A stretch of 64,000 nucleotides of DNA from Jaenimonas drosophilae (lineage: Eukaryota > Euglenozoa > Kinetoplastea > Trypanosomatida > Trypanosomatidae), in NCBI GenBank assembly GCA_030849065.1, contig JASAON010001594.1, forward strand, positions 1 to 64,000, written 5' to 3'. Below, piece by piece: positions 46,392-56,548 of this stretch; positions within the stretch are counted from its first letter, which is position 1, and each line of letters opens with the position of its first letter. The position numbers and the translations under genes were made by a program. The notes below the pieces were generated by a model, which did not search any database, was not told where the DNA came from, and worked only from the letters and a program-made list of their open reading frames with translations.

Positions 46392-47645
46392 ATGCCGATT
46401 CAGCGTCCCACCGAGTCCAGCCGCAACCGCAATGCGGCGACGGAACGACGCCAACAAGAATGTGCCAAGTTGAGTGGAAGGGCGAAGCGCTCACCCGCCA
46501 AGTCTCAGACGCCACTGGCGAAGGAGCTCTTCAAGGATGCACGTCCAACAAACGGGCGGGCGTCGTCCTACCCTCTCCCAGACTACTCCCATGTTCCCAG
46601 CCGCGTAGATACAGGTCTACGTCATCGCGTGAAGAGTTTGTTTTCCTGGGGACAACAACAGAAGCCAGCATCCTCATCTCGTACGCAGAGCGGCGAATCT
46701 GTCGTTCAGCGCGCCGAGGATCTTCTCGAGCGTACGAGGCAACAACAACTTCATGTGGTGCATGAGCTGGAACGTCGCGCACATCACACGCCGTCCTCTC
46801 AATCTGTGGAGGTGGAGCGCGTGGCGTCCGCCACGCCCCCTCCCCCGGTGGCACCCCCAACCTCCCCACGCGGAGTTTCTCCCGTCAGCCCCATCTACAC
46901 GGGACACCGACCAACCAACGACTCTACGGCATCCTTTGCCACGAACAACACCCTCACCTCCCAATCTCAGAACAGCTCCATGCTGAGCTCCACCCCAGCC
47001 TCTCCGATGCCATTGGAGCCCAGGACCTCACTCCTCGGGCGCATTCTTCGCCCGCTCCACCGCTTCTCATCTGGCCAGCCGCTGCCACACTCACAACAAC
47101 AACAACAACAATCTGGTACAACAGAGTCTGCCTCATTTGTATCACACCGGTCGGCCACCCCATCGCCGAGGTACCGCTCCGTGTCCCCCTCTCAGCCCCG
47201 CAAGTCTGTGCAGTTTTTCGCTGGACCTCGGCTGGAGAGCATCACGCCCATCAAGACGTACGAGCCCATGCATGAATCATCATCCTCCTCCTCCTCCTCC
47301 TCCTCCTCCGATGCTGGAAAGATGGAGGAGGCTGACGTGGCTGAACGTCCCACAAAGACATCGCGGTTAGAGGGAGGCTCTCCCTCAGCCCGCAGTGGAA
47401 GCTCGCCAAAACAGAAGAAGATGCCAGAGGATGAGGAGGCACATGCTACACCACACCGCCGCTCCTCCGAGCTTCATTTGGACATGGTTCATTTCCTTCA
47501 GCACAACACCGTGAAGAGATGCCTCAACGCCTACACCAAGACGGAGCTCCGACACTTTCTTCATGCTGAGGGTGTGGCGCTGCACTCCACCGAAACGCTA
47601 TCCAAGAAGGCACTCGTGGACGAGGCACGTGCTCTTGTTCGTTGA
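46392..47645 (+). CDS. Low-complexity protein with C-terminal SAP-like helix pair
   Basis: 417 aa. Most of the chain is Ser/Pro/Thr/Gln-rich and basic with SP and TP sites, a Gln run (about 238-243) and a Ser run from TCC repeats (about 298-308). The last 45 residues form a small helical unit, TKTELRHFLHAEGVALHS followed by TLSKKALVDEARALV, resembling a SAP-type helix-extended-helix motif that binds nucleic acid. No enzyme motif, signal peptide or membrane segment. ATG 46392 is the first in-frame ATG of the leader. Function not known; a chromatin- or RNA-associated disordered protein is one reading. Confidence 0.7.
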   Translation: MPIQRPTESSRNRNAATERRQQECAKLSGRAKRSPAKSQTPLAKELFKDARPTNGRASSYPLPDYSHVPSRVDTGLRHRVKSLFSWGQQQKPASSSRTQSGESVVQRAEDLLERTRQQQLHVVHELERRAHHTPSSQSVEVERVASATPPPPVAPPTSPRGVSPVSPIYTGHRPTNDSTASFATNNTLTSQSQNSSMLSSTPASPMPLEPRTSLLGRILRPLHRFSSGQPLPHSQQQQQQSGTTESASFVSHRSATPSPRYRSVSPSQPRKSVQFFAGPRLESITPIKTYEPMHESSSSSSSSSSSDAGKMEEADVAERPTKTSRLEGGSPSARSGSSPKQKKMPEDEEAHATPHRRSSELHLDMVHFLQHNTVKRCLNAYTKTELRHFLHAEGVALHSTETLSKKALVDEARALVR

Positions 47646-48722
47646 GCAAAACACACAACCAAGAATCTAGAGAGATTAGATACACCACCTTCACAACCTC
47701 ACACTGCTTTTCTTCATGCGTGCTTGTCAGGATGATGAACGCTTGCACGCGCAGATTTTCACGTCGTTGTGTTGCTTTTTTTCTTTTCTTGCAGACGCGG
47801 AAAATGAAAAAAAAAGCACAACGCCACATGATGGTGGGACAGTGCCATTTTTCACTTCCCTCAGAGTACACACAACCAGTCATGTGGGCTAATCCCCAGC
47901 AACAAGTTGGCGTCACCATGTGTGTCGTTGTGTGTAGTTGTGTGTGCGAATACACCACAACACACACAACCACAAGACTTGTTTGCCATGAGATAGACCG
48001 ACGACAAGTACAAGCTAGAGATTATATGCCCGCAACCTCAACATGCCTTCACCCAAGAGATTCATTTTTTTCTTTTCTTTTAATGAATACTCACATTGGT
48101 GTAGAGGTACTCATTGATTGCCACGTAGGTGTGTGCCTACACACCTACGTGGCAGTGCTGTCGACGAGATAGAGAGAGAGTGTGTGTGGTTTGTACGTTG
48201 GTGTTGTTTTTTCATTCTCCCTAGACCGGCTCACGCCACTCTCATCTGAACTGGATTTGTTGGTTTCACTTCTCCCGTGACTGGGGAAGTAAGTGCAGCG
48301 TTGTGCTGAAGATGTTGTGGTTCCCATGAGTGCTCGTTACGTATCTTGTGTTCTTCTTCTCGCATCTTTGTTTCTTCTCATTGCCAGTGTGGTACGTTGG
48401 CCTCACTACGCACATCACACCTTAGTCGTGTAGAAGGACGTGAAGTCTTTGTTTCTTTTTTCTTATTTCTTCTGCTCATATTGATTCACACACCGTCCAT
48501 CACTTCGTACCGTCGTTGTGGTTTGGTTTTGGTGGCACAGCTCAACCCTACACACCTCCTGAGGCTGCTCCGTCTGTGAGAGCCACTCTAGCCTCGTATC
48601 TTCTTCATCGCGTTGTGCCTGTCCTTCAGAGCGGACAGAGGCCGCGCTGACGGAAGAAGGAACCAACTGTCAGCCTCACTCCCCCTGATACGTTGTGTTG
48701 TATTTCAGTCAGGCCAACCTGG
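47646..48722 (+). other. Intergenic, about 1.08 kb
   Basis: 3' UTR and leader. It contains the perfect hairpin at 48119-48154, CA/GT-rich stretches near 47920-47970, and T-rich tracts near 47775 and 48065. The acceptor for the next gene is the TTTCAG ending at 48708. No credible frame. Confidence 0.5.
48119..48154. repeat. Perfect 16-bp inverted repeat (stem-loop, GCCT loop)
   Basis: Left arm 48119-48134 (TGCCACGTAGGTGTGT) is the exact reverse complement of right arm 48139-48154 (ACACACCTACGTGGCA), with a 4-nt loop. In RNA the stem could gain one G-U and one A-U pair outside. It is far longer than expected by chance in 1 kb. Confidence 0.9.
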
Positions 48723-50408
48723 ATGGACGGTAAAGAGAACACCGCTGCGGGGACGTCAACGTCCATGACGGACAACACCCTCGACACCAATGATCGCGTA
48801 CGAAAGTTTTGGGAGCGTCTGGATCAATATCACACAGCCACTCAGGTCCCTGGCAAGAGCAAAGACTCCCCGAGCGGCAATATAGTTGGTGGTGGTGGTG
48901 GTGGTGGCCTGAACACGGCCGCGCATGTGATGCAGGAAGGGGCTCGCTCGCCGTCTTCCTCTCCATCGTCGTCATCGGCAGCCCGCCCAGATGGCTCACC
49001 TGGTGCATCATCACCCGCCACAGACGCTGATGTTGTCTATAAGAAGGTCCCCACGCCGATTGTGGCAATGTCGGAGCGACTCTCACGTACGCTGGATGAG
49101 CTCAGGGCAGATTCAATGACTAGGGGCCCCCCACCACCACCACCACCTCCGAGGGCCTCCACCTCCTGCACCACAGATGAATCTGAGGATACATCGGAAA
49201 CAAGCACCTACGGCGACAACGACGATGATGCGGAATTTGAAGAAGAAGAAGAAGAGTTGGAGTTTCACCTGGAAGAGGTTGAGGATGATGATGATGACGA
49301 AGAAGCTGACGATGAAGATGATGAAGAAGATGAAGAGGAAGTACGCCACATGCTGCAATCCATGATGAGGGATAATAAACAAATGCAGGAGGACGTCATG
49401 AACGCCATCTTCAAGGCCAAACGTGAGATGCATGCGAGGAGAGCCAATGATATGCAGCATCGGCAGTATCAGGACGCGAGGAATGTCTTGCTGCATCGTA
49501 GGCCAATGGCGCATGACGGCAACAGCGACGCCACCTCTGATGATGGTGAGGCGTCTATTGATCAGTTCCCTCTCGTCACCTCCACAGATCATAACCAAGC
49601 CACCAACACCACCAACACCACCACCACCACCACTTCCTCTTCCCTGCCCGCAGAGTCATCACCGACGACTCAAGTCATAAGCCGCTTTGACGAGCTGGAG
49701 CAGGCCTACAACCGGGTGACGAAGATCCTTCTCAGCACAAGGGTGCTGAATGAGAGCTCCGTGGGCCTGGGCACCTTCCCCAAGGATCTCCCACAGGTGG
49801 AGAAGGCGGCCAAGTTCAGCGATGAGCTCGACCTGCTGGTGGAGGCAGAGAGGGTCCTTCGAGCCACCCCACCACGAGGACCAACCCTGGAGGTGCTCCG
49901 TACGCAACATGCTGAGGTTGTGGTTGGTCTCTCTGACAAGCTGCATGGCCAGTGCGATCAGGCGCTGAAGGACCTACGCAGTGTGGAGGACCGAATGCGA
50001 ATGGTGGATGGCAAACAACGTCTTCTTGCGGATCGCAAGGCGGATTTGGTGCGGGTTGTGAAGGACTGCGAGAGTCTTCGATTGGAGATTGAAGAAGTTA
50101 CGGATGATATGCGCAAGCGGGCCAGCCAGGTGTCAGCCAGAGAGCTGGCGATGGAGGATAAGCTGCGCAGCTTGCGCGAAACAGAGGCCCGGCACCGTGC
50201 GCGCTCCGAGGAGTCAGAGGAGCTCCACAAGACGGCGACGGCGTGGGTGAAGATTCTGAATGAGCGGGAAGAGCGGCTGAATGCGAAGGAGGAGCGTCTT
50301 CAGCGCATTGAGCGAGACCTTCTTCGTCGTCAGGAGGACGTCCGTCTGTACTCCGGGGCGGCACACAACAACGGGACTAAGGCGGCACCCATTCAGAGCT
50401 TCTCATAG
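48723..50408 (+). CDS. Acidic coiled-coil protein, 561 aa
   Basis: Not recognised. After a Ser/Gly/Pro-rich N-terminus with a Gly run (from GGT repeats) and a Pro run, there is a very acidic tract (about 167-207, mostly Glu and Asp). A basic helix follows (NAIFKAKREMHARRANDMQH), then a Thr/Asn microsatellite-coded stretch (about 292-310). The C-terminal 230 residues are coiled coil (LEIEEVTDDMRKRASQVSAR; NEREERLNAKEERLQRIERD). The length and helix phasing suggest a cytoskeletal or basal-body protein; this is inference. ATG 48723 follows an excellent acceptor (48707-48708), excluding the longer frame. Confidence 0.8.
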   Translation: MDGKENTAAGTSTSMTDNTLDTNDRVRKFWERLDQYHTATQVPGKSKDSPSGNIVGGGGGGGLNTAAHVMQEGARSPSSSPSSSSAARPDGSPGASSPATDADVVYKKVPTPIVAMSERLSRTLDELRADSMTRGPPPPPPPPRASTSCTTDESEDTSETSTYGDNDDDAEFEEEEEELEFHLEEVEDDDDDEEADDEDDEEDEEEVRHMLQSMMRDNKQMQEDVMNAIFKAKREMHARRANDMQHRQYQDARNVLLHRRPMAHDGNSDATSDDGEASIDQFPLVTSTDHNQATNTTNTTTTTTSSSLPAESSPTTQVISRFDELEQAYNRVTKILLSTRVLNESSVGLGTFPKDLPQVEKAAKFSDELDLLVEAERVLRATPPRGPTLEVLRTQHAEVVVGLSDKLHGQCDQALKDLRSVEDRMRMVDGKQRLLADRKADLVRVVKDCESLRLEIEEVTDDMRKRASQVSARELAMEDKLRSLRETEARHRARSEESEELHKTATAWVKILNEREERLNAKEERLQRIERDLLRRQEDVRLYSGAAHNNGTKAAPIQSFS

Positions 50409-50960
50409 TCACTACGCTATGCTATGTTATCATCATCCTGTCCCTGCCCCTGAATCAAGACAAACAGCAATTATCCATCAAACAAGAACGACGTGTATCC
50501 CACGAAAAGACGTTCGTGTGGGACGCTATTCATAGAGCCAGACGAGGGAGATGGGCTGTGGGGGGAAGAGACCTCCACACACACACACACCTCATCTCCC
50601 CACACCTCTTCACCCCCTGGCTAGCTACTCTGCCAGACGGGCTACACCTGTCTCTCTCTCTCTCAGGACTGTCCTTGCAATGTGCTGTGATGGATACTCG
50701 CCAATGACTTCTCTTTCAAAGACGTGTCACTGGACTTCCGTCATTGCTCCACACAAAACATTGATGCCTCACTCTCTCGTGTACCACATCACCCTGCTTT
50801 CTTCTTCTTTTCTTGCTTCACTCACCACACACAGTTGCGTGTAGGCTTGCCTATTCTGTGTTCGGATTTACTTGCTTTGAACGCCTCTCATCACACACAG
50901 ACCTTGCGTGTATCTCTTCTCTTCTCTCCGCCCGCCAGGTATTTAGGACATTGCATCATC
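50409..50960 (+). other. Intergenic, 552 bp
   Basis: Leader of bystin. CA repeats at 50576-50590 and TC repeats near 50650-50666; C/T tracts at 50798-50820 and 50908-50934. The last is followed by CAG (50937-50938) 23 nt before ATG 50961. No gene seen. Confidence 0.45.
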
Positions 50961-52331
50961 ATGCCGGGCCGTGAACGGGGAAAGAAGGGAAACAAGCGGA
51001 GCAATCCGTTGGGCGATGATCTTCATGCCGACCGCTTCGCAACAGCGAGGCGTGACGATGATGATGATGATATGAATATGGAGGTGGATAACACCGGATT
51101 TCTGATTCCTAACCGCACGACGCAGCGCATTCTCAGGACCGCACGTACTCAGCTGGATGATATTCAGGATGACGTGCGCCATGCTAGCAACGAGGAGGAG
51201 GAGGGCGGAGACTTTGACCCCAACCTTCGTGCGGCCCTCGAAGGAGGCAATGAGGATCGCTACTTTGATGATGACGATGATGCGGCAGCCATTGCTGAGC
51301 TGGAGTACGATGATGCGGAGTCCATCGTGTCAGAGATGCCATCGGATGTTGGTGATGTCGGGGCAGACATGTACGGTATCAGCGATGAGGAGGCACGCCT
51401 GCTGCAGCGCTTCCAGCCCGCCTCGAAGGTTCAGAGCCGGAACTTGGCCGATATGATTATGGAGAAAATCAAGGACAAGGAGGATGGCCTCCGCAGTGCC
51501 GCTGCGCAGCAACGCGAGCAGGCCAACAACATGAACGCGGAGGAATCCGACGAGACCAAGGTTGATCAGCGTGTGGCTCGTGTATATACCGCCATTGGCA
51601 CCGTCCTGAAGCGGTACACCTCGGGAAAGATCCCCAAGGCCTTCAAGATTCTTCCCAACGTCAGAAACTGGGAGCAGCTCCTCATGCTCACGAAGCCCGA
51701 CCAATGGTCCCCCCACGCCACCTACCAGGCAACCCGCATCTTTGCCGCCAACCTCAACGAGCGCATGGCCCAGCGTTTCTACGCCGCTGTCCTGCTGCCC
51801 ATAGTACACGAACGCATGGTGGAGGAGCACAAGCTTCACCCTGCGCTCTACATGTCTCTCCGCAAGGCCCTCTTCAAGCCCATCGCCTTCTTCAAGGGCT
51901 TTCTTCTTCCATTAGCCACCGATGAGGAGTGTACGCTGAAGGAGGCACTGGTTGTGGCCAGCGTCCTACAGCGCTCTCATCTGCCACCCGTCCCCACAGC
52001 AGTGGCACTCGTGAAGATCAGTCAGCAGCCCTTTTCTGGGCCAACCTCCGTCTTTTTGCGTGTTCTGATTGACAAGAAGATGGCCCTCCCCTTCCAGGCC
52101 ATTGATGCCCTCGTGGCCTACTTCCACCGATTCACCCGCACTCACCCAGCGGAGGAGCCTCTGCCCGTGCTCTGGCATCAAACCTTGCTCTCTTTTGCCC
52201 AGCGATACAAGGCTGACTTCACCGATGCTCAGCTGGAGCTCCTCTCACAGGTCTGCGGAACACACTTTCACTACATGATCACCCCAGAGATTCGCCGAGA
52301 GTTGGCTGCTGCACAGCGGGATCGTAGGTAA
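50961..52331 (+). CDS. BYSL: Bystin (40S ribosome biogenesis factor, Enp1 homolog)
   Basis: 456 aa. A charged, disordered N-terminus with an Asp run (about 34-38) and an acidic middle is followed by the conserved bystin domain (about 195-450): GKIPKAFKILPNVRNWEQLL, ATRIFAANLNERMAQRFYAA, HPALYMSLRKALFKPIAFFK, ECTLKEALVVASVLQRSHLP, and YKADFTDAQLELLSQVCGTH. Bystin/Enp1 binds the pre-40S head and is needed for late 18S maturation and export. Length matches human bystin (437). The start is set by the acceptor at 50937-50938; the longer upstream frame is leader. Confidence 0.95.
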   Translation: MPGRERGKKGNKRSNPLGDDLHADRFATARRDDDDDDMNMEVDNTGFLIPNRTTQRILRTARTQLDDIQDDVRHASNEEEEGGDFDPNLRAALEGGNEDRYFDDDDDAAAIAELEYDDAESIVSEMPSDVGDVGADMYGISDEEARLLQRFQPASKVQSRNLADMIMEKIKDKEDGLRSAAAQQREQANNMNAEESDETKVDQRVARVYTAIGTVLKRYTSGKIPKAFKILPNVRNWEQLLMLTKPDQWSPHATYQATRIFAANLNERMAQRFYAAVLLPIVHERMVEEHKLHPALYMSLRKALFKPIAFFKGFLLPLATDEECTLKEALVVASVLQRSHLPPVPTAVALVKISQQPFSGPTSVFLRVLIDKKMALPFQAIDALVAYFHRFTRTHPAEEPLPVLWHQTLLSFAQRYKADFTDAQLELLSQVCGTHFHYMITPEIRRELAAAQRDRR

Positions 52332-52748
52332 AGACTACGTTCGTCAAGCGTCTTCACCAACTGGGCGATGTTCCTGACAGCACGTCATGCCTGCCTTGCC
52401 CACGTGAGTGTGTGCATGTGTTGTGTGTGTGTAGGGGGCTCAGCTCTTGGGAATACCTAGATGTGGTGTTGTTGTGTCAGTGATGGGTGTGGGCTTTAGT
52501 CGTAATCCTCGCTAACAACTCGAATAATACAAAACTTCATCCCGTGTGCTGAGGTGCTCTCAGGGACGAGAAGATTGGATAACAAAGGATTGTTCTTGGC
52601 AGAGGGTCCTTCACGGTGTACTCCGTGTGCTCTCTCTCTCTCTCCAGCCACCAAGCAGTGCTCTTCTCATGACGTGCATGCCTCTCTCTTTCCTTCACCA
52701 ACTTTTGTTTGATACGTAACGTAGAACGCGTACTCTGATGCTCCCACA
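52332..52748 (+). other. Intergenic, 417 bp
   Basis: Leader with TC repeats (52632-52646) and a C/T tract at 52681-52697; acceptor candidates include CCAG at 52648-52649 and GTAG at 52723-52724. No gene seen. Confidence 0.4.
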
Positions 52749-54569
52749 ATGAGCTCTGCCCCACTGACGCGTAGGGCCTCCTTGCCCACCTGTTTTGGCT
52801 GTGCGCGATACCGCTTCTCCTTCCGCTGTACATCCTGGAAGAGGATGAACGAGGTGCTTGCTGCTTCTTCTCTTCACACACACACTCGTATGGCGAGCAC
52901 ACTGCCACCACCCCCGCCGCTACCCCCGCCACCCTTTGGCAAGCGTGCGGCTCATCTGCCCCCGCCCCCTCCGCTGAAGACCATGTCCTTCTCATCCCGT
53001 GGAGCAGCAGCGGTGATGCCATGGAAGACCCCGCAGGAGGTCTTGTCCTTCTTCATGGACTATATCCCAACCTTCTACGTCTCACTGCAGTCTGTGGCGG
53101 CGGTGTTGCCGGAGGACACACGCCAGTACTTCACTGGTCGTGGACGCCTGCAGTCTTTTTTGCGCCGGTACCCCTTCTTCTTTGAGCTTCGGGCACATGA
53201 CGTGGCCTCCCGCGTGGAGGTGCGGCTTCATCGTGATGCCCACCACCCGCGATATGGTGCCGCCGACAACAAGTACACCATGGTGGATGTCGGGCACAGC
53301 ACGAGCTACGTGGCCAAGCCGGAGTGCATCATCAACACCGATTCCATTGAGAACGTCGCGGGAAGTGTGGCGCTGAAGCCACCAAGCCCGCCGCCCTCGG
53401 TGCGGGTTGAGATGGAGGAGCGTGTGCCCGTCCTGGAGCGGCTCAAGACGTTGGTCCCCCTCGCCTGGACGCCCCTCGAGGAGGTGGAGGAGGGCCTCCC
53501 CGAGGACATCCTCTTTCATCCCTACTTTGACTGCCAAGGAGGCTTTGCCTCCATCGCAACCAAGTTTCCTGAACACTTTCAGATTGCCGACGGAAACGTG
53601 AGACGCCGCCAACAACACCTCGCGCCAATGGCCCTGAATGACTTCGACCTGACCAACTCCCCCATGCCCGAGGTGGCGGCGCTCATTCGGGCGGAGGTGT
53701 GCAGCGCGGAGGTGCCCTTCTGGGTGAGCCTCACGAGTCTGTACGAACAGCTTTCACGGGAACAGAAGAAGCAGATCAAGGCAGAACATCGAAGCTTTGC
53801 GGGCTTCCTGCGAGCCCATGGCCGAGCCGTGGCGGTGTCTCAGGATATGCTGCAGGTATCCAAATGGATCCCCCCTCCTCCATCAGCATCAGAGAAGGCC
53901 TCAGCCGCGCCTAGCGCCACACGCGAGGCGATTGCGGGGTGCTCCTCTTCCGTGGGCAATGGCACCTTGCCCATCCCAACGCGTCTTCAGATTGTAAACG
54001 GGCTCTATGATCGTCTTGTGCCACAACGAAGCTACACCATGGAGGAGGTCATTGCTCTGCTTCCATCCAACGCACTGGCAGCTCAGATTCCCACCAAGAA
54101 TCTGCTTGGCTGGCTGAGCTCGTCCTACCCAGGCTACTTTGTGATGGTGGGGACCCCGGAGGATGGACCATCCTGCCGCCTTCGCCGGTCATCGAGCAGA
54201 GCTCCATTGGATATGGCCTTGGCTGTGTATCAGCATATGCCTGCAGAGAGCGACGGCGTGGACTGCAACGTGCTACTCACGAGCTTGAGCGCAAGTCAGC
54301 AGATGTACGTGAGGGCAGTGGGGGGCATGGCGCAGCTCGCAGCCCTTTTGCCAGACTGGCTGGAGGTGGTACCCTCAAAGACGGGTGATGCGGATGGAGG
54401 CCAAATTCATCGCTGTCAAGCCATGGACGCGCTGCAGCTCGCCATTCGGACAGAAAAGGCCAAGACACAACTTCGAGAGGGCCGCCGGAAGAGGGAGCTG
54501 ATGGAAGAGATTGCCGATCTCCCTCCACGAGCAATGGATGCTGGTCGTGGTGGGGAAGACGGGGCATGA
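52749..54569 (+). CDS. Putative mitochondrial protein with five winged-helix-like repeats
   Basis: 606 aa, not recognised as a named family. The N-terminus (MSSAPLTRRASLPTCFGCAR and on) is basic and presequence-like, then a Pro-rich linker. About five units of 65-75 residues follow, each of the form: helix, VP or LP turn, a LPxxxxxxF helix, a second helix, and a (Y/L)PxxF(E/V) strand. Examples are the units beginning near PQEVLSFFMDYIPTFYVSLQ (about 96), ERLKTLVPLAWTPLEEVEEG (about 233) and IVNGLYDRLVPQRSYTMEEV (about 418). Similar small repeats occur in kinetoplastid mitochondrial RNA-processing proteins, so RNA binding is a possible role. An alternative ATG at 52887 would remove the presequence. 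Confidence 0.6.
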   Translation: MSSAPLTRRASLPTCFGCARYRFSFRCTSWKRMNEVLAASSLHTHTRMASTLPPPPPLPPPPFGKRAAHLPPPPPLKTMSFSSRGAAAVMPWKTPQEVLSFFMDYIPTFYVSLQSVAAVLPEDTRQYFTGRGRLQSFLRRYPFFFELRAHDVASRVEVRLHRDAHHPRYGAADNKYTMVDVGHSTSYVAKPECIINTDSIENVAGSVALKPPSPPPSVRVEMEERVPVLERLKTLVPLAWTPLEEVEEGLPEDILFHPYFDCQGGFASIATKFPEHFQIADGNVRRRQQHLAPMALNDFDLTNSPMPEVAALIRAEVCSAEVPFWVSLTSLYEQLSREQKKQIKAEHRSFAGFLRAHGRAVAVSQDMLQVSKWIPPPPSASEKASAAPSATREAIAGCSSSVGNGTLPIPTRLQIVNGLYDRLVPQRSYTMEEVIALLPSNALAAQIPTKNLLGWLSSSYPGYFVMVGTPEDGPSCRLRRSSSRAPLDMALAVYQHMPAESDGVDCNVLLTSLSASQQMYVRAVGGMAQLAALLPDWLEVVPSKTGDADGGQIHRCQAMDALQLAIRTEKAKTQLREGRRKRELMEEIADLPPRAMDAGRGGEDGA

Positions 54570-54889
54570 TGCCACACACACACACACACACACACGCACA
54601 CACGCACAAGATTCATCATGATGGATGGGGCTGTTGCTGAGCTAACCGTCACACAATACGTACTTGCCTTGCCTTGTTTTACGTTGTTAGCTCTTTCTTC
54701 TGCTGGTACATGATTGGTACATCATTCACACAATCTCTGCACCATTTCTTTTCCCACACTTTTACCGTCTTCCTTCTGTCTGTACAACCACTCGCGTTTG
54801 CGCACACACACACACACACACCGTCAAGCATCCACAACTCTTCTACAATTCCATAAACCAACCAACACACCCACAACAAAAAAAGAAAC
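54570..54889 (+). other. Intergenic, 320 bp, with CA microsatellites
   Basis: CA/CG repeats at 54573-54608 (just after the upstream stop) and 54802-54821. T/C-rich tracts at 54745-54780. The leader of AspRS ends in an A-rich stretch before ATG 54890. No gene seen. Confidence 0.5.
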
Positions 54890-56548
54890 ATGAGCGCACC
54901 CGAGGCCGCCGCCGCCGACAACGGCAAGAAGGTGAATCAGAAGCAAAATGAGAAGGAGGCCCGCAAGGCCGCCCGCCTGGCTGAAGAGAAGGCCCGCGCC
55001 GATGAGAAGGAGGCCCGCCTCGCGCAGTTTGCTGCCGTCTTTGGTACTGGGGAGATGATCCAGTCACTGACCTACCAGACGAGGAACTTTGTGAAGCTGG
55101 CTGACCTCTCCGCGGAGCAGGTGTACCAGAAGGTCGTGGTCCGTGCACGTGTTTCCACCACTCGCAAGAAGGGCAAGATGGCCTTCATGGTGCTTCGCGA
55201 CGAGCATGACTCCGTCCAGGCCATGGCGGCGGTGGAGGATGGCGTGGTGCCAAAGGAGATGGTTGATTTTATTGGCCAGATTCCGTGTGAGTCGGTCGTG
55301 GATGTTGGCGCAACGGTGTGTGCCGTGGACCAACCCATCACCTCCACCACCAAGGCCAACATTGAGCTGAAGATTGAGACGATCCACGTGGTGTCCGAGT
55401 CCCAGCGCACGCTGCCCTACACTCTGGAGGATGCAAGCCGTGGGGAGGCTGATGAAGGTATCAAGGTAAACTTCGATACCCGTCTCAGCTGCCGTTGGAT
55501 GGACATGCGCACGGCTGCGTCCGGTGCGGTGTTCCGCCTTCAGTCCCGTGTGTGCCAGTACTTCCGTCAGTTTTTGCTGGACAACACCTTCTATGAGATC
55601 CACACCCCCAAGATCATCAACGCCCCCAGCGAGGGCGGTGCCAACGTCTTCAAGCTGCAGTACTTCCAGCGTGATGCCTACCTTGCGCAGTCTCCTCAGC
55701 TGTACAAGCAGATGGCCATCCAGGGTGATATTCCACGTGTGTTTGAGATTGGCCCGGTGTTCCGTGCCGAGAACAGCAACACCCACCGCCATCTGACTGA
55801 GTTTGTGGGCTTGGATGTGGAGATGCGCATCAATGAGCACTACTACGAGGTGCTGGACCTCGCGGAGAGCCTCTTCAACTACATCTTTGAGCACCTGGCG
55901 ACCCACACCGTGGAGCTGGAGGATGTGTGCAAGCAATACCCCTTTGAGCCTCTGGTATGGAAGATGACGGAGGAGAAGATGAAGGAGCTCGGCGTGGGCA
56001 TCATCGCCGAGAGGGAGGAGCCCACGGACAAGTACGAGGCTCGCGTGCAGAACATGAATAGCCGCATGCTGCGTCTTAACTATCTTCACTGCATTGAGCT
56101 CCTCAACACCATCGTGGAGGAGAAGCTGGAGCCCACCGATGACATCAACACCACCAACGAGAAGCTTCTTGGCAAGCTGGTGAAGGAGCGCTACGGGGTG
56201 GACTTCTTCATCTCGGACAGGTTCCCCAGCAGCGTCCGTCCCTTCTACACGATGCAATGCAAGGATGATGCCCGCTTCACCAACTCCTACGACATGTTCA
56301 TCCGCGGTGAGGAGATCTCCAGCGGTGCCCAGCGTATCCACGTCTCGGAGATGCTCCTTGGCCGCGCCAAGTCACTCAATGTGGACCTCACCCCCATCAC
56401 TGAGTACGTGGATAGCTTCCGCCTGGGAGCCTGGCCCCACGGTGGCTTCGGTGTTGGCCTTGAGCGTGTGGTGATGCTGTACCTGGGTCTGGGCAACGTT
56501 CGTTTGGCCTCCATGTTCCCCCGTGACCCCCAGCGTGTGACGCCCTAA
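54890..56548 (+). CDS. DARS: Aspartyl-tRNA synthetase, cytosolic type
   Basis: 552 aa, class IIb. A Lys/Ala/Glu-rich helical extension (1-45) typical of eukaryotic AspRS precedes the OB-fold anticodon domain (about 60-170: VVVRARVSTTRKKGKMAFMV). The catalytic core follows: FYEIHTPKIINAPSEGGANV, the flipping-loop region QSPQLYKQM, motif 2 VFRAENSNTHRHLTEFVGLD, and motif 3 GGFGVGLERVVMLYLGLGNV with the archaeal/eukaryal end RLASMFPRDPQRVTP. It charges tRNA-Asp in the cytosol. No mitochondrial presequence is evident, in contrast to the HisRS gene in this window. Very GC-biased codons indicate high expression. Confidence 0.97.
   Translation: MSAPEAAAADNGKKVNQKQNEKEARKAARLAEEKARADEKEARLAQFAAVFGTGEMIQSLTYQTRNFVKLADLSAEQVYQKVVVRARVSTTRKKGKMAFMVLRDEHDSVQAMAAVEDGVVPKEMVDFIGQIPCESVVDVGATVCAVDQPITSTTKANIELKIETIHVVSESQRTLPYTLEDASRGEADEGIKVNFDTRLSCRWMDMRTAASGAVFRLQSRVCQYFRQFLLDNTFYEIHTPKIINAPSEGGANVFKLQYFQRDAYLAQSPQLYKQMAIQGDIPRVFEIGPVFRAENSNTHRHLTEFVGLDVEMRINEHYYEVLDLAESLFNYIFEHLATHTVELEDVCKQYPFEPLVWKMTEEKMKELGVGIIAEREEPTDKYEARVQNMNSRMLRLNYLHCIELLNTIVEEKLEPTDDINTTNEKLLGKLVKERYGVDFFISDRFPSSVRPFYTMQCKDDARFTNSYDMFIRGEEISSGAQRIHVSEMLLGRAKSLNVDLTPITEYVDSFRLGAWPHGGFGVGLERVVMLYLGLGNVRLASMFPRDPQRVTP

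Noticed and set aside
55064..56341. 425-codon minus-strand frame opposite AspRS
   Set aside because: AspRS on the + strand is certain; the minus frame is a codon-bias shadow.
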